Assembly (NCBI RefSeq): GCF_014201655.1 | Contig: NZ_JACHEX010000002.1 | Location: 1-64,000 of the forward strand | Direction: 5' to 3' | Source of the DNA: Thermosipho japonicus | GTDB taxonomy: Bacteria; Thermotogota; Thermotogae; Thermotogales; Fervidobacteriaceae | Length of the DNA: 64,000 nucleotides | In this document: positions 47,151 to 56,083 of the stretch, piece after piece | Layout of the letters: every line of letters begins with the position of its first letter | How positions within the stretch are numbered: position 1 is the stretch's first letter | Notes under the pieces: model-generated | What the model was told of the DNA's origin: nothing | The model's database searches: none | What the model saw: only the letters and a program-made list of their open reading frames with translations | Position numbers and translations under genes: made by a program

Positions 47151-48365
47151 TTATCTTGAAATAGGCTTTAAAGAATCTCTATATATGGAAGCAATTGTCT
47201 TTTCATCCGCTTTTATAGGAGCCATGCTTAGTAACAAATCAAGAGAAGGAGTTTCAAGTGCAAGTTTTGTTAACTTTTTTACATCATTTTCTGTAAAGCC
47301 CATATCCTCTAATTTTTCAGTCACACCCAAATTAAACAACCATTTTTCAATTCCAGCAGCAATTTTTTCCGCTTCTCCTGGAACACCCTTTAGTCCTGGC
47401 ACAATTGGTTCATATATATCTGCTAAAACTTCTGGTTTTGCAACATATATATGTTTAACAACTGCTGGAAGTAGCATTGCAAGGCCAAGTCCATGTGCTA
47501 AATCGGGTTTTACAGCGCTCAATGGATGTTCAAGTGCATGTGTAAAATGAAGCATTCCATTATCAAACGATATACCAGCTATTGCTGATGCATACAAAAG
47601 ATAATATCTTGCTGTTAAATCATCCGGATGTGCAACTGTTTGAGGAAGATATCTAGCAATAAGCCTTATTGTTTCTTTTGCAAGCAATATTGAGTATGGG
47701 CTTGCCAATAAAGTTGTTGCTGCCTCTGTAACATGGTTTACTGCATCTATTGAGGTAAATATTGTTTGACTCTTTGGTAGTGTAACCATTAATTGTGGAT
47801 CATCAATTGCATAAAACGGATAAATACAATCGTATGCAATTGCTGGTTTGTACTCTTTTTCAAGAATTGAAGCAACAGCAAATCTATCTACTTCAGTTCC
47901 TGTTCCATGTGTTGTATTTATTGCAATTATTGGTTTTGCTTTCTCTGGACTAAACAAACCTTCATAAAGTTCCTCAGCAGTTTTTTCAGGATATTCGAGC
48001 AAAATAGCAACACTTTTTGCCGTATCAATTGGACTTCCTCCACCAATTCCAATTACTGCTTGTGCACCATTTTGCAAACCTAACTTTGTTGCCTCATTAA
48101 TCTGTATGGTCGTTGGATTTGGAGAAACATCTTCGTAAATTACATATTTAAATCCTCTTGCTTTTAATTCCGGTTCAATCGCATCCCAGGCACCGGTTAC
48201 TTTGTATGCTATTTTATCTGTGACAAAAATCACATTATCAATACCTTGTGCTTTTAAGTTATCAAGAATATCAGAAATCTTTTTTATAGCGCCTACACCA
48301 AAATAACATGTTGTTTTACATCTTAATTCAAATACATTATAAACATCCATTTTACTTTCCCACAT
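47151..48365 (-). CDS. Iron-containing alcohol dehydrogenase
   Basis: A 404-residue NAD(P)-linked dehydrogenase of the Fe-ADH family. The nucleotide-binding motif is GIGGGSPIDTAKSVAILL, the central segment INTTHGTGTEVDRFAV, and the metal His residues are in FTHALEHPLSAVKPDLAHGLGLAMLLP. It reduces aldehydes or butanal/acetaldehyde to alcohols to recycle NADH during fermentation. ATG 48365 has GGAGGTG five bases upstream; the start at 48392 would translate the operator. A Rex-like site lies at its promoter, which fits a redox-controlled fermentative role. Confidence 0.92.
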   Translation of the reverse strand: MWESKMDVYNVFELRCKTTCYFGVGAIKKISDILDNLKAQGIDNVIFVTDKIAYKVTGAWDAIEPELKARGFKYVIYEDVSPNPTTIQINEATKLGLQNGAQAVIGIGGGSPIDTAKSVAILLEYPEKTAEELYEGLFSPEKAKPIIAINTTHGTGTEVDRFAVASILEKEYKPAIAYDCIYPFYAIDDPQLMVTLPKSQTIFTSIDAVNHVTEAATTLLASPYSILLAKETIRLIARYLPQTVAHPDDLTARYYLLYASAIAGISFDNGMLHFTHALEHPLSAVKPDLAHGLGLAMLLPAVVKHIYVAKPEVLADIYEPIVPGLKGVPGEAEKIAAGIEKWLFNLGVTEKLEDMGFTENDVKKLTKLALETPSLDLLLSMAPIKADEKTIASIYRDSLKPISR

Positions 48366-48376
48366 AATTTCACCTC

Positions 48377-48394
48377 CTGTGAACATTTTCACAA
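48377..48394. promoter_or_regulatory. Rex-like operator
   Basis: CTGTGAACATTTTCACAA matches the Rex consensus TTGTGAAnnnnTTCACAA at 13 of 14 fixed positions. It covers the predicted transcription start of the alcohol dehydrogenase gene (-10 TATAAT at 48397-48402, minus strand) and abuts its ribosome site. Confidence 0.78.
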
Positions 48395-48675
48395 TTATTA
48401 TAACACTTTGAAAATCCTTTTAAATTAAAACCATTTGAACTTTTCGTTAATTTTTTCACGAAATGAACATTTTTATTTGAATAATAAAAAAATTATTTGT
48501 TAGTTTTTTGTCTATAATTAAAAAATAAATTTTTAAAGGCACGTGTATTATTTATTAATTACCATATATTGGTGGTTTTAAGATTAATGTAAAAGAAAAT
48601 TATAATAAATGTAAATTATACTATATATTTTTTTGATAGAATATTTTCGAACTTCAACAAAGGAGGAGGGGGATT

Positions 48676-49566
48676 ATGAAAAAGTTTTTTACAATACTCT
48701 TACTTACTATTTTGTCTATTTCAATGATTTATGGAAAAGGTTTTAAGATCGAAAAAGTTAGTTTTGAAACATTAAGAGAAAATTATTTTTCAAATTTGAA
48801 CTTTACTAGTTTTTTAAACTCTTCAAATCAATTTTTTCTATATTCTGAATCTAAAAAAACTCTTTTATCAGTAAAAATTAACATACTTTCAGCTTTCAAC
48901 CCAGAGGAAATCTACATAGAAGAGTATTTAAAAAATATAGATTTCAATATTGAAAACTTTAAAATTATTGACTTTGAACATAAGAGTTTTACTTTGTATT
49001 CAGGCAATAAAATATTTAAAATCTCAGATTCTGGTAATGTAATCTCAACAAATAAGATAAATATTGATCTTGGAAAACTTCCATTAATTAAGAAAATTGA
49101 CGAAGATAAATATTTTATAGTGGATAAAAAATTCTATACTGTTTCTTCTTCTGGAACTGTTTTAGACTCTTTTGTTAATATAAAAACTTCCGAATTTATT
49201 ATAAAACCTACCAACATAGTAAATTTTGCAACATCTGATTATGACCTTTACTTTATTACAGACAAAAACAGTATTATATCTTATAATCCTTTAACAAAAA
49301 TGGGGGAAATTATATTAAAAGAATTTAATAATGGAAGAATTAAAAATATTGCAGTTGAACCATATACAAATTCTATATTTATATCCTTCACAAATAACGA
49401 TCAAGATATGTCAATTGGCTACCTCGATCTTAAAGAGCAAGTCGTTATAGTAATAGATAATGAAAAAGTAAGTGATTTCTTAGGAATTTTAATTAACAAA
49501 GGCTTTTTATGTGTAATTAAGAAAGATGGATACAAAGTCTTTTCTGTTTTGGATTTAGTTAAATAA
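48676..49566 (+). CDS. Exported protein of unknown function, propeller-like
   Basis: A 296-residue protein I do not recognise. The first 20 residues (MKKFFTILLLTILSISMIYG) are a signal peptide. The rest is rich in beta-strand patterns of about 45 residues, such as DYDLYFITDKNSIISYNP, DKYFIVDKKFYTVSSSG and NSIFISFTNND, which suggests a small beta-propeller. No Cys, no metal motif. AAAGGAGGAGGGG precedes ATG 48676. Very AT-rich, like the genes after it. First gene of an accessory island of exported proteins. Confidence 0.75.
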   Translation: MKKFFTILLLTILSISMIYGKGFKIEKVSFETLRENYFSNLNFTSFLNSSNQFFLYSESKKTLLSVKINILSAFNPEEIYIEEYLKNIDFNIENFKIIDFEHKSFTLYSGNKIFKISDSGNVISTNKINIDLGKLPLIKKIDEDKYFIVDKKFYTVSSSGTVLDSFVNIKTSEFIIKPTNIVNFATSDYDLYFITDKNSIISYNPLTKMGEIILKEFNNGRIKNIAVEPYTNSIFISFTNNDQDMSIGYLDLKEQVVIVIDNEKVSDFLGILINKGFLCVIKKDGYKVFSVLDLVK

Positions 49567-49613
49567 ACATTTAAAATAGGGGGAGGGAAAATATTCAAAT
49601 AGGGGGGTTATTC

Positions 49614-50063
49614 ATGGGTAAAAAAATTTATTTAATTGCTCTAATGATTTTACTTTTTTCAGTAAGTTCTTTTGCTAAATTCTGGGGTACTCAGGTTGTT
49701 AATAACGGCTGGTATAGAGATTATACATCATGGAAAACTGTTTATTCTGTAATTAATAATACAGATGATAACATTACAGTTACAAGAACTGTTTCTCAAA
49801 CTCTTAAAGTAAGTATAAATTCTAGCGTAGGTATTAAAGAAATAGGCGCAAGCATTGGATTTGAAGCAAGTCATGCAATTACTAAATCTCTTTCAATTAA
49901 AGCAATTGTTAGGCCAAATAAAACTTTAGACATTAAAACTAGATGGGCTTTAAAAGTATATCATGGTCTTGTAAAAATTTGGAAATTTGGAAGAATAACA
50001 AGGCAAGTTTCTTGGACCGCAAAAGTCCCAGATTATCTCCAATACAAATTGGTTACTTATTAA
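49614..50063 (+). CDS. Small secreted beta-rich protein
   Basis: A 149-residue protein with signal peptide MGKKIYLIALMILLFSVSSFA. The mature part has a Ser/Thr-rich alternating stretch, VTRTVSQTLKVSINSSVGIKEIGASIGFEASHAITKSLSIKA (residues 61-102), followed by KTRWALKVYHGLVKIWKFG. The alternation resembles the amphipathic hairpin region of aerolysin-type or related secreted Firmicutes proteins, but the match is only by pattern. The start has GGGGGG seven bases upstream. A decayed tandem copy follows at 50284-50705. Confidence 0.75.
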   Translation: MGKKIYLIALMILLFSVSSFAKFWGTQVVNNGWYRDYTSWKTVYSVINNTDDNITVTRTVSQTLKVSINSSVGIKEIGASIGFEASHAITKSLSIKAIVRPNKTLDIKTRWALKVYHGLVKIWKFGRITRQVSWTAKVPDYLQYKLVTY

Positions 50064-50283
50064 TTTTTAAGCTAAATTTATCTAATAAAATCCCTCCCCC
50101 TCTTAATTTTGCTAATAAATTGTTGATTTGAAAAATGACCAGACTAAAAGCCGCAATTAATTTCTCTAAATTTTTACACCTAAAAAATACACAAAATAAA
50201 ATTTTTTTGATTTTGAAAACCTTATAAGCAATAAAAAATAATAAATATATATTTTTCAAAAAAAGTTGGTTAGAGATTTTATT

Positions 50284-50705
50284 ATGAAAAAGAAAATCTT
50301 ATCTATAACTTCTTTTGCAAAATTTTGGGGAATTCAAGTTATTAACAATGACTGGTACCTTAATTTCACTTCACGGAAGTACATCGATTCATTTTTTAAC
50401 AATACTAATAGTACATTATATCTTACAAAAAATATCTTTGAAAGTTCAAAAGTAATCATAAATTCACAATTTGGAATAAAATAAATATCCGAAAACCTAT
50501 GAATTCAACCTAACACAATAGTCAGTAAATCTATTAATGTAAAAGTATATGTCAAACCATATTAACTACAGACCTCTATATTAGATGGTCTTTAAAAGTA
50601 TATTGTGGCATCGTAAGAATTTGGAGATTGGGAATGGTAGTAAATCAAGAAAAATGGAATGCTGAAATTTCATACCATTTAGAATATAAAACTGAATCAC
50701 GTTAG
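50284..50705 (+). pseudogene. Decayed tandem copy of the small secreted protein
   Basis: The first part reads SFAKFWGIQVINNDWYLNFTS, against SFAKFWGTQVVNNGWYRDYTS in the intact gene, and continues to QFGIK before a stop at 50482. Beyond it, in shifted frames, SKSINVKVYVKPY matches the middle and YIRWSLKVYCGIVRIWRLG and HLEYKTESR match the end, stopping at 50705. At least two stops and one frameshift inactivate it. The signal peptide is also shortened. Confidence 0.85.
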
Positions 50706-50741
50706 ATGCTATATAAAGATATTATATAAATTCTTACAACC

Positions 50742-52052
50742 ATGTTTTTTGTGCTAAAAATCAAAGGAGGGATTTCTATCTTCAAAAAGAAATTTATATT
50801 GATTTCATCAATGATGATGCTTATAATAATATTTAATACATTACTTTTTTCAAACGAGAATAATATTTACAAAATCAATTATACTGATTTTATAAAAGTT
50901 TCTATAAACAATTCCTATGATGTCCTTTCTAAAATGGAAGAAATACAAGAATATAATTCAAACTTAACTAGTATTTTTCTACCAAATATAAATGTCTTTT
51001 CAGATTTTAGCAATAGCACAATTAGCCTTGAATACGACCTCAATCAATTAATTTCTCTGTTATTCACAAATATTCAAAAAACAACAAAAGAAAGACTTAA
51101 TATGGAACTAATTGAATACAAAGCAAAAAATGCCATTGATTTAACATCGCTTTATTTTAACACGTTGGCAAGATTAAAAATTACAGAAACCCTAAAAAAT
51201 TTTAAAAGTAAAATTGATAAAATCTACAATTTGATAATTTCCAATAATAATATAGATTATATTACAAAGATGAATTATGAAATAAATTATAACAAATTTC
51301 TAATAAATTATTATTCAATAAAAAATGATTTGAATTATTACTTAAATCAAATAACAGATCATCTTGGATTATCAAGTAATACGATTGTTGAATTTGAAGA
51401 CGATTTTTTCTTTGACACTAAAACAGCTTCTGAAATACTCAAAAATCTTGATTTAAACGAAATATTAAAAAATTCTCCTTCAATAAAGGCCATAAATATA
51501 CAAATTGCCGAAAATAAACTGAACGAAAAATATGATTTTATAAATATGAAAATCCCAAAATTTTTACCTTCTCTTTCTTTATCGTATAACAATAACTACA
51601 GCGAAAAAATAAAATTAGGTTTTAATTTTAGAATGGAATACTCATTTAATAATTTCATTTTATCGTTAAATTTTGAAAATAGTAATCTATTAAACTATTC
51701 AAACGAAAACTGGAATGTAAATTTTAATTTTTCATTCTCAAATCAAAGCAACTATGAAAGAAAATCTTTTGACAATTATATACTAGAAAACACAAAAAAG
51801 TCACTTATTCTTGATATTAAAAATACCTTTTTCCAAATTGAAAATTTAATCCGACAAATAGAAAACATAAGTAAAACTATAAAATTAATTGACGAAGTTA
51901 TGAATAAAAATGTTAACACAGAAAACAAGTTTGATCTATTGATACAAAAATCATACACTTTGATAAACTACTATGATTTATTATCCCAATTAAATATCAA
52001 CATTATTAAATTGAAAATAATAAACAATGAAATCAAAGAAATATATTATTAA
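50742..52052 (+). CDS. TolC-like outer membrane efflux protein
   Basis: A protein of up to 436 residues. The N-terminus has a signal anchor (FILISSMMMLIIIFNTLLFS). The body has the TolC/OEP pattern: helical coiled segments (residues 110-210 and 350-430), and between them LKNSPSIKAINIQIAENKLNEKYDFINMKIPKFLPSLSLSYNNNYS, the region typical of the periplasmic turn and outer membrane strands, followed by alternating beta strands. Asn-rich (AT bias). The first ATG (50742) has no ribosome site, whereas AGGAGG (50765-50770) stands seven bases before an in-frame ATC (50778), which may be the true start. No adaptor or pump gene is adjacent. Confidence 0.75.
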   Translation: MFFVLKIKGGISIFKKKFILISSMMMLIIIFNTLLFSNENNIYKINYTDFIKVSINNSYDVLSKMEEIQEYNSNLTSIFLPNINVFSDFSNSTISLEYDLNQLISLLFTNIQKTTKERLNMELIEYKAKNAIDLTSLYFNTLARLKITETLKNFKSKIDKIYNLIISNNNIDYITKMNYEINYNKFLINYYSIKNDLNYYLNQITDHLGLSSNTIVEFEDDFFFDTKTASEILKNLDLNEILKNSPSIKAINIQIAENKLNEKYDFINMKIPKFLPSLSLSYNNNYSEKIKLGFNFRMEYSFNNFILSLNFENSNLLNYSNENWNVNFNFSFSNQSNYERKSFDNYILENTKKSLILDIKNTFFQIENLIRQIENISKTIKLIDEVMNKNVNTENKFDLLIQKSYTLINYYDLLSQLNINIIKLKIINNEIKEIYY

Positions 52053-52091
52053 CTTATTAAAAAGAATTTGCAATGTTAAAAAAGGTTAAAA

Positions 52092-52128
52092 CAAAAGAGC
52101 TGGAAATAAACTCCAGCTCTTTTTAAAA
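52092..52128 (+). terminator. Terminator of the TolC-like gene
   Basis: AAAGAGCTGG pairs with CCAGCTCTTT around a short loop, followed by TTTT. It also faces the convergent gene at 52156. Confidence 0.85.
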
Positions 52129-52155
52129 AGCAAAATTTTGTATATTATTTAAAAC

Positions 52156-52458
52156 TTATTTACTAGACAACTTTTTCAACCTTTCTGGATTCATGTAATT
52201 TAAACAGCAACCACTTCCAAACATTTTTATTTCTTGATCCTTTTCCATTTCTACTATTTTGTCATAAATACCACATTTGTTATCTTCAGTTAAATATTCA
52301 CATTGATTTTTTTCTTCATTCCATTTTCCATAATAGCAAGGAGTTACCTTACAACAGTAACCACATTGAACACACTCAGGGCAGCTATTTTCATTCCTTA
52401 ATTTTTCTACCATCTCATCTAAACTTTCAAATTCCTCATCAAAATCCTCAAAAAACAT
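52156..52458 (-). CDS. YkgJ-type cysteine cluster protein
   Basis: A 100-residue protein of the CxxCxxCC group: CPECVQCGYCCKVTPCYYG, then CEYLTEDNKCGIYDK and GSGCCLNYM. These cysteines probably bind zinc or an iron-sulfur cluster. Function unknown. It starts two bases after the pepF stop on the same strand, so it is the third gene of the MATE-pepF-ykgJ operon. Confidence 0.85.
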   Translation of the reverse strand: MFFEDFDEEFESLDEMVEKLRNENSCPECVQCGYCCKVTPCYYGKWNEEKNQCEYLTEDNKCGIYDKIVEMEKDQEIKMFGSGCCLNYMNPERLKKLSSK

Positions 52459-52460
52459 CT

Positions 52461-54179
52461 TTACTCTCCTTCCAACTCATTTAACCTTTCTTCAACAAAT
52501 TCTACGATTTCTCCAATATGTTCTTCAGAAAAATCAAGCTTTATTCCAGCTACCTCATATACTTTATTAATTGGCATCTTATATCCAACCTTTAAGAAGT
52601 TATGGTAATCTTCAACTGTTTTTTCAGGATTTTCAATATAGTTTTTATAAATAGACAATGCCCCAAGTTGAGCAATACCATATTCTATGTAATAGAATGG
52701 AACTTCAAAAATGTGAAGCTGGAACATCCACCTATTCTTCTTTTCAAAATCAAGTCCACTCCAATCAATTCCTCTATTAAACCTATCCATCAATTTGCCA
52801 AAATATTCTTCTCTTTCTTTTGCTGTATGATCTGGATTAGTGTAAATCCATTGTTGGAAAGCATCAACCGTCATACACCATGGCAAAAATAGTAGTGCAC
52901 TTTCAAGTTCTTCTATCATTGCTTTTCTAAAATCATTCTCATCCTTATAGTATTCTCTCCAATAATGCATCGTGAGAAGCTCCATACTCATCGAAGCAAG
53001 TTCTGCAATTTCCATCCTATGTGGTCTATAGTACTCAATAGGAATATTAACAGTTTCAAATGTATGCATTGCATGTCCTGATTCATGAAGAAGCGTTCTA
53101 ACATCGCTACTTTGTCCTGTTGCATTCATAAATATAAATGGTGCCCCTGTCTCTGGCAATGGATAATTGTATCCACCAGGAGCCTTTCCTTTTCTATTTT
53201 CAAGGTCTAACAGTTCAGAATTTTTCATCATTTCAAGTCTTTCTCCAAAAATTCTCTTTACTTTTCCCAACACTCTAATTGCTTTATCTACAAACTCATC
53301 AATTGTGTTATATGGTTTTAATACCTTTCCATCAACATCAACACTTGTATCCCATGGCCTTACACTTTCAATACCGAGCTTTTCAGCTCTTTTTTGCATC
53401 CTCTTTTCAAAAAATGGCATAACCTTCTTTTCAACTGACTCATGAAACTGCATAACATCTTCAACAGAATATTCAAACCTTCCTTTCAAATTATGCATGT
53501 AATCTCTGTAATTTTCAAATCCAGCATTTTTTGCTTGCTTTCTTCTAATCTCTTTAAGTTCGTCAAAAAGTTTATCCAATTCTTCTTTTCTTGACAAAAG
53601 ACCTTCAAATCTTTTTCTCCAAGCTTCTTCTCTTGTTGTTCTGTCTGGAGATTTCAAATATGGTAATAACTGTTGCAAAGTTTTTTCTTCACCTCTAAAA
53701 TCTACCACAATAGAGCCGTAAATTGAACCATACTTATTGGAAAGTTTTCTTTCTTCAACTTGGAGTGGAATATTTTCCTCTCTAAATAGTTCAATATTGT
53801 TAGATATAATTTTCAACATATGCTGGTATTCATTTGGTAACCTTTTAGAAAATTCTGAATTATAAATCTTTTTTTCAACTTCAATTGAATATGGTTTTAG
53901 TTTTGAGACAACATTTTGGAAATAATCGTTAAACTTCTCTGAATACTCGGGTTTGTCTGCAAACCTTGTCATATCAATGTATCTTCTTCCCATTTCCTCG
54001 GAAACAATATCACTTAATTCAGTAAATTTTTCTACAAGTGATATAAGTTCGTTTTCACTATTAATTTTCTCCGACAACAACTGTTTTATACTCTCTAGTA
54101 TCTTTTCACCATCTGTTGATGATAAATCTTTAAAATATTTTCTAGGTTTTCTTTCAATCTTCTTGTCCGTAAATATCAT
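52461..54179 (-). CDS. pepF: M3 family oligoendopeptidase F
   Basis: A 572-residue cytoplasmic zinc peptidase that cuts short oligopeptides. The zinc motif is LLHESGHAMHTFE (HExxH), with the third ligand Glu in HRMEIAELASMSMELL. The first 200 residues are helical as in the M3 family. ATG 54179 lies inside the end of the MATE gene (26-base overlap), with the ribosome site within it. It works with the M42 and M29 aminopeptidases in peptide breakdown. Confidence 0.94.
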   Translation of the reverse strand: MIFTDKKIERKPRKYFKDLSSTDGEKILESIKQLLSEKINSENELISLVEKFTELSDIVSEEMGRRYIDMTRFADKPEYSEKFNDYFQNVVSKLKPYSIEVEKKIYNSEFSKRLPNEYQHMLKIISNNIELFREENIPLQVEERKLSNKYGSIYGSIVVDFRGEEKTLQQLLPYLKSPDRTTREEAWRKRFEGLLSRKEELDKLFDELKEIRRKQAKNAGFENYRDYMHNLKGRFEYSVEDVMQFHESVEKKVMPFFEKRMQKRAEKLGIESVRPWDTSVDVDGKVLKPYNTIDEFVDKAIRVLGKVKRIFGERLEMMKNSELLDLENRKGKAPGGYNYPLPETGAPFIFMNATGQSSDVRTLLHESGHAMHTFETVNIPIEYYRPHRMEIAELASMSMELLTMHYWREYYKDENDFRKAMIEELESALLFLPWCMTVDAFQQWIYTNPDHTAKEREEYFGKLMDRFNRGIDWSGLDFEKKNRWMFQLHIFEVPFYYIEYGIAQLGALSIYKNYIENPEKTVEDYHNFLKVGYKMPINKVYEVAGIKLDFSEEHIGEIVEFVEERLNELEGE

Positions 54180-55557
54180 CTAAATTCCCCCTTCTTAAAT
54201 CTTTTGTAATCGGCTTTTTCCAATTAGAAAATTTTATAAAAAGATACGCAAGAAGTAGCGCACTTACATTACTTATTATCATAGCAAAAAACAACCCCGT
54301 AAAGCCGTACTTTGTGGAAAAAAATGCAACTAGAGGCACTCTAATTCCCCATAGTCTTGTTATATCAACTATCATTGAAAGCTCCGTTCTACCAGCTCCA
54401 ATAAGTGCATGTATAAACACTGACATAGAAGTAAAAAATGGCAAAGAAAAAGAAACATATCTAAAGAAGATATAACCAACTTCTATAACATCTTTTTCGT
54501 TTATAAAAAACTTTGTAAGTTGTCCTCCAAAAAAGAAGGTAAGAGTACTGAGGAAAAACACAATAGTAAAATTCGTCCAAAATGCCACTTTTAAAGTTTT
54601 TTCAGTACTTTTTATATCACCAGCTCCCAAAAATTGCCCAACCATGGCAGTAACAGAATTCGCAATCCCGAAAGTAATCATTGTAATAAAATTTATTATT
54701 CTATTTCCAACACCGTAAGCACTAATAACTGTCGGTCCAAAACTTGAAACAAATCTCATAATAAAAACAAAACCAAGTGACGTAATACTCAAACTTAAAG
54801 AACTTGGAAGTGCTATTCTAAAAACTTTCTTAATTAACTGCCAATCTGGGTATAAATCCCTTAAATGTATCTTAAACCCCCTTTTTCCTTTAAACAAACT
54901 TTCAATAGCCATAAGAGCAGCTATAATCCTTGCAATTGTAGTTGCAAGTGCAGCTCCAACTACGCCCATTTTTGGAAAAATACCTATTCCAAAAATAAGA
55001 AGTGGATCAAGAATAATATTAATTATCGTTGAAATTAACATAAGATTCATCGTAAATTTTGAATCTCCCCAACCTCTAATAATGGAACTTACTGTATTAA
55101 AAATAAAGCCAAATGGAAGACCTAACATTATTATATTGAAGTACTTTACAGCATAATCTACAACTTCTGCACTTTCTTTTCCAGCAACAGCCATTATTAT
55201 AGGCCTTGATATAACTATTGAAAAAATTGAAAAAATTACACCGATTAACGTAGAAGTTAGTAAACTTTGACCTGCAGATTTTTGTGCAAGTTTTTTATTT
55301 TTTGCACCAGTAAATTGTGCAACCAAGGTAACGCCAGCCTGCGAAAAACCTATAGAAAGTGAAATAAATACAAAAATAATTGGCCAAACAATTGTCGGAG
55401 CGGAAAATTCTATCTTTCCAAGCTTTCCCAGAAAATAACCATCTACAGCGTTATAAAATGTCTGCATAAGATTTGAAATTATTAGCGGCCAACTCAGTAA
55501 AAACAGTGACAAAAAAATACCTTGATTAAATATATCCACTCTATGTTTATTTTCCAA
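54154..55557 (-). CDS. MATE family efflux transporter
   Basis: A 467-residue membrane protein with 12 hydrophobic segments of the DinF/NorM type: LSWPLIISNLMQTFYNAVDGYFLGKLG, VTLVAQFTGAKNKKLAQ, and IANSVTAMVGQFLGAGDI in the second half. It exports cationic compounds using Na or H gradients. Start is TTG 55557 with GGGGGGAT upstream. A TATAAT on the minus strand at 55591-55596, preceded by TGA, supplies the promoter of the three-gene operon. Confidence 0.92.
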   Translation of the reverse strand: MENKHRVDIFNQGIFLSLFLLSWPLIISNLMQTFYNAVDGYFLGKLGKIEFSAPTIVWPIIFVFISLSIGFSQAGVTLVAQFTGAKNKKLAQKSAGQSLLTSTLIGVIFSIFSIVISRPIIMAVAGKESAEVVDYAVKYFNIIMLGLPFGFIFNTVSSIIRGWGDSKFTMNLMLISTIINIILDPLLIFGIGIFPKMGVVGAALATTIARIIAALMAIESLFKGKRGFKIHLRDLYPDWQLIKKVFRIALPSSLSLSITSLGFVFIMRFVSSFGPTVISAYGVGNRIINFITMITFGIANSVTAMVGQFLGAGDIKSTEKTLKVAFWTNFTIVFFLSTLTFFFGGQLTKFFINEKDVIEVGYIFFRYVSFSLPFFTSMSVFIHALIGAGRTELSMIVDITRLWGIRVPLVAFFSTKYGFTGLFFAMIISNVSALLLAYLFIKFSNWKKPITKDLRRGNLDDIYGQED

Positions 55558-55596
55558 AACTATCCCCCCAAATAATGATTCGTATTACTAATTATA

Positions 55597-56045
55597 TCAT
55601 ATTTTAAAAAATCATAAAGTAAAAACAAGAAAAAATTTATCTCGGATGTCCTATTTGTAAAAAGTATCTTTTTATGTTAACAACTATTATTTTAGCATTT
55701 ATTGTTATATTTTTAATACGAAATATTAATTCTTTTAAGTTACCAAACAAAATTAAAAATTAGATAAAAACATGAAAATTAAACATATTGGTAAAGATAC
55801 TTTTCTTGCCAAAAATATTTTCATGCCAGTATGCTTGTATATTACAAAATATATGCACTTGTAACAAGATAAAGATTCAACTTTTCCATAGAATACTGTA
55901 TTTTACGAAATTGACAGTAAAAATCACTTTCAATTTGGATTTTCCCCATAAAAAGGTAGTAAGATTACAACTGGTAGATACAAACAACTTTCTATAATAG
56001 TAAACAAAATTTTAGAATCTATACACTAAAATAGTTCGCCAAACT
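55597..56045. other. Non-coding intergenic region
   Basis: About 450 AT-rich bases between divergent operons. I see no credible gene or structured RNA. TTTAGAATCTA at 56011-56021 matches 11 bases of the CRISPR repeat, which is within chance in such sequence. Promoter -10 elements lie near both edges. Confidence 0.5.
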
Positions 56046-56056
56046 AATAATTGTGA

Positions 56057-56062
56057 TATAAT
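56057..56062 (+). promoter_or_regulatory. Extended -10 of the aldo/keto reductase operon
   Basis: TGATATAAT with TATAAT at 56057-56062, 21 bases before the start codon. No good -35 is seen, consistent with an extended -10 promoter and an unusually short leader. Confidence 0.6.
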
Positions 56063-56083
56063 ATTTTTTAGGAGGTGACTTAA

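Noticed and set aside
50053-50259. Minus-strand frame of 68 codons between the secreted protein and its decayed copy
   Set aside because: It is antisense to AT-rich non-coding DNA, has no ribosome site and has a biased composition.
55788-55997. Plus-strand frame of 69 codons in the intergenic region
   Set aside because: There is no ribosome site, the composition is odd (many Cys, Phe, Ile) and nothing is recognisable.
56008-56030. Eleven-base match to the CRISPR repeat (TTTAGAATCTA)
   Set aside because: The rest of the repeat is absent, and such an AT-rich match is expected by chance in 64 kb.
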